29,987 bases of DNA from Tubiluchus corallicola. Lineage: Eukaryota; Priapulida; Priapulimorpha; Priapulimorphida; Tubiluchidae. Shown in pieces: positions 29,982-29,987 of the stretch. The notes under the pieces were generated by a model that saw nothing but the letters and a program-made list of their open reading frames with translations, made no database searches and was not told the DNA's origin. How positions within the stretch are numbered: the stretch's first letter is position 1; each line of letters starts with the position of its first letter. The stretch lies in NCBI GenBank assembly GCA_030141605.1, contig JAQGDQ010001676.1, forward strand, positions 1 through 29,987, read 5' to 3'. The position numbers and the translations under genes were made by a program.

Positions 29982-29987
29982 CGCCGC

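Overview
This is a eukaryotic, almost certainly animal, nuclear window. Coding exons are short (68-214 bp), bounded by canonical GT-AG splice sites, and separated by AT-rich introns full of tandem repeats. Peptides recognisable by eye are animal-type fatty acid synthase (FASN), a peroxisomal malate synthase and a secreted Frizzled-type cysteine-rich domain (FZ CRD). Having both a FZ CRD and a malate synthase, with DxDGDGxDDYCR-type repeat domains, suggests an early-branching or marine invertebrate, possibly a sponge. That placement is inference, not proof.

Layout. (1) 353-6665, minus strand: the first four coding exons of FASN (N-terminus and first part of the ketoacyl synthase domain). The rest of the gene runs off the left edge. 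Each of its three fully visible introns, including the 5' UTR intron, carries its own minisatellite family. A non-coding first exon and a promoter with TATA, CCAAT and two E-boxes lie near 8307-8631. (2) 8.7-13.6 kb: no gene recognised; three tRNA-derived SINE copies (two head to head), a small palindromic element and a cluster of nuclear-receptor half-sites. (3) 13608-16373, minus strand: an intact 921-codon reading frame for an unrecognised, low-complexity protein with about 25 copies of a 15-residue repeat. (4) 19480-20756, minus strand: the last three exons of malate synthase, ending in the peroxisomal signal SKL. (5) 23078-27723, plus strand: a signal peptide and complete ten-cysteine FZ CRD over two exons, then two mutually exclusive continuations: a short terminal exon with a stop, or an acidic exon followed by two DYCR-motif exons. 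(6) 28294-28402, plus strand: an exon whose peptide is malate synthase and which joins without gap, in phase, to the first minus-strand malate synthase exon at 20756. (7) The right end is trinucleotide repeat and otherwise empty.

The most striking result is that two consecutive malate synthase exons lie on opposite strands 7.5 kb apart, with the FZ gene between them. This means a local inversion, an inverted duplicated exon, or an assembly error. FASN and malate synthase are both lipid/acetyl-CoA genes, and a nuclear-receptor-like DR1 cluster lies between them; that link is speculation.
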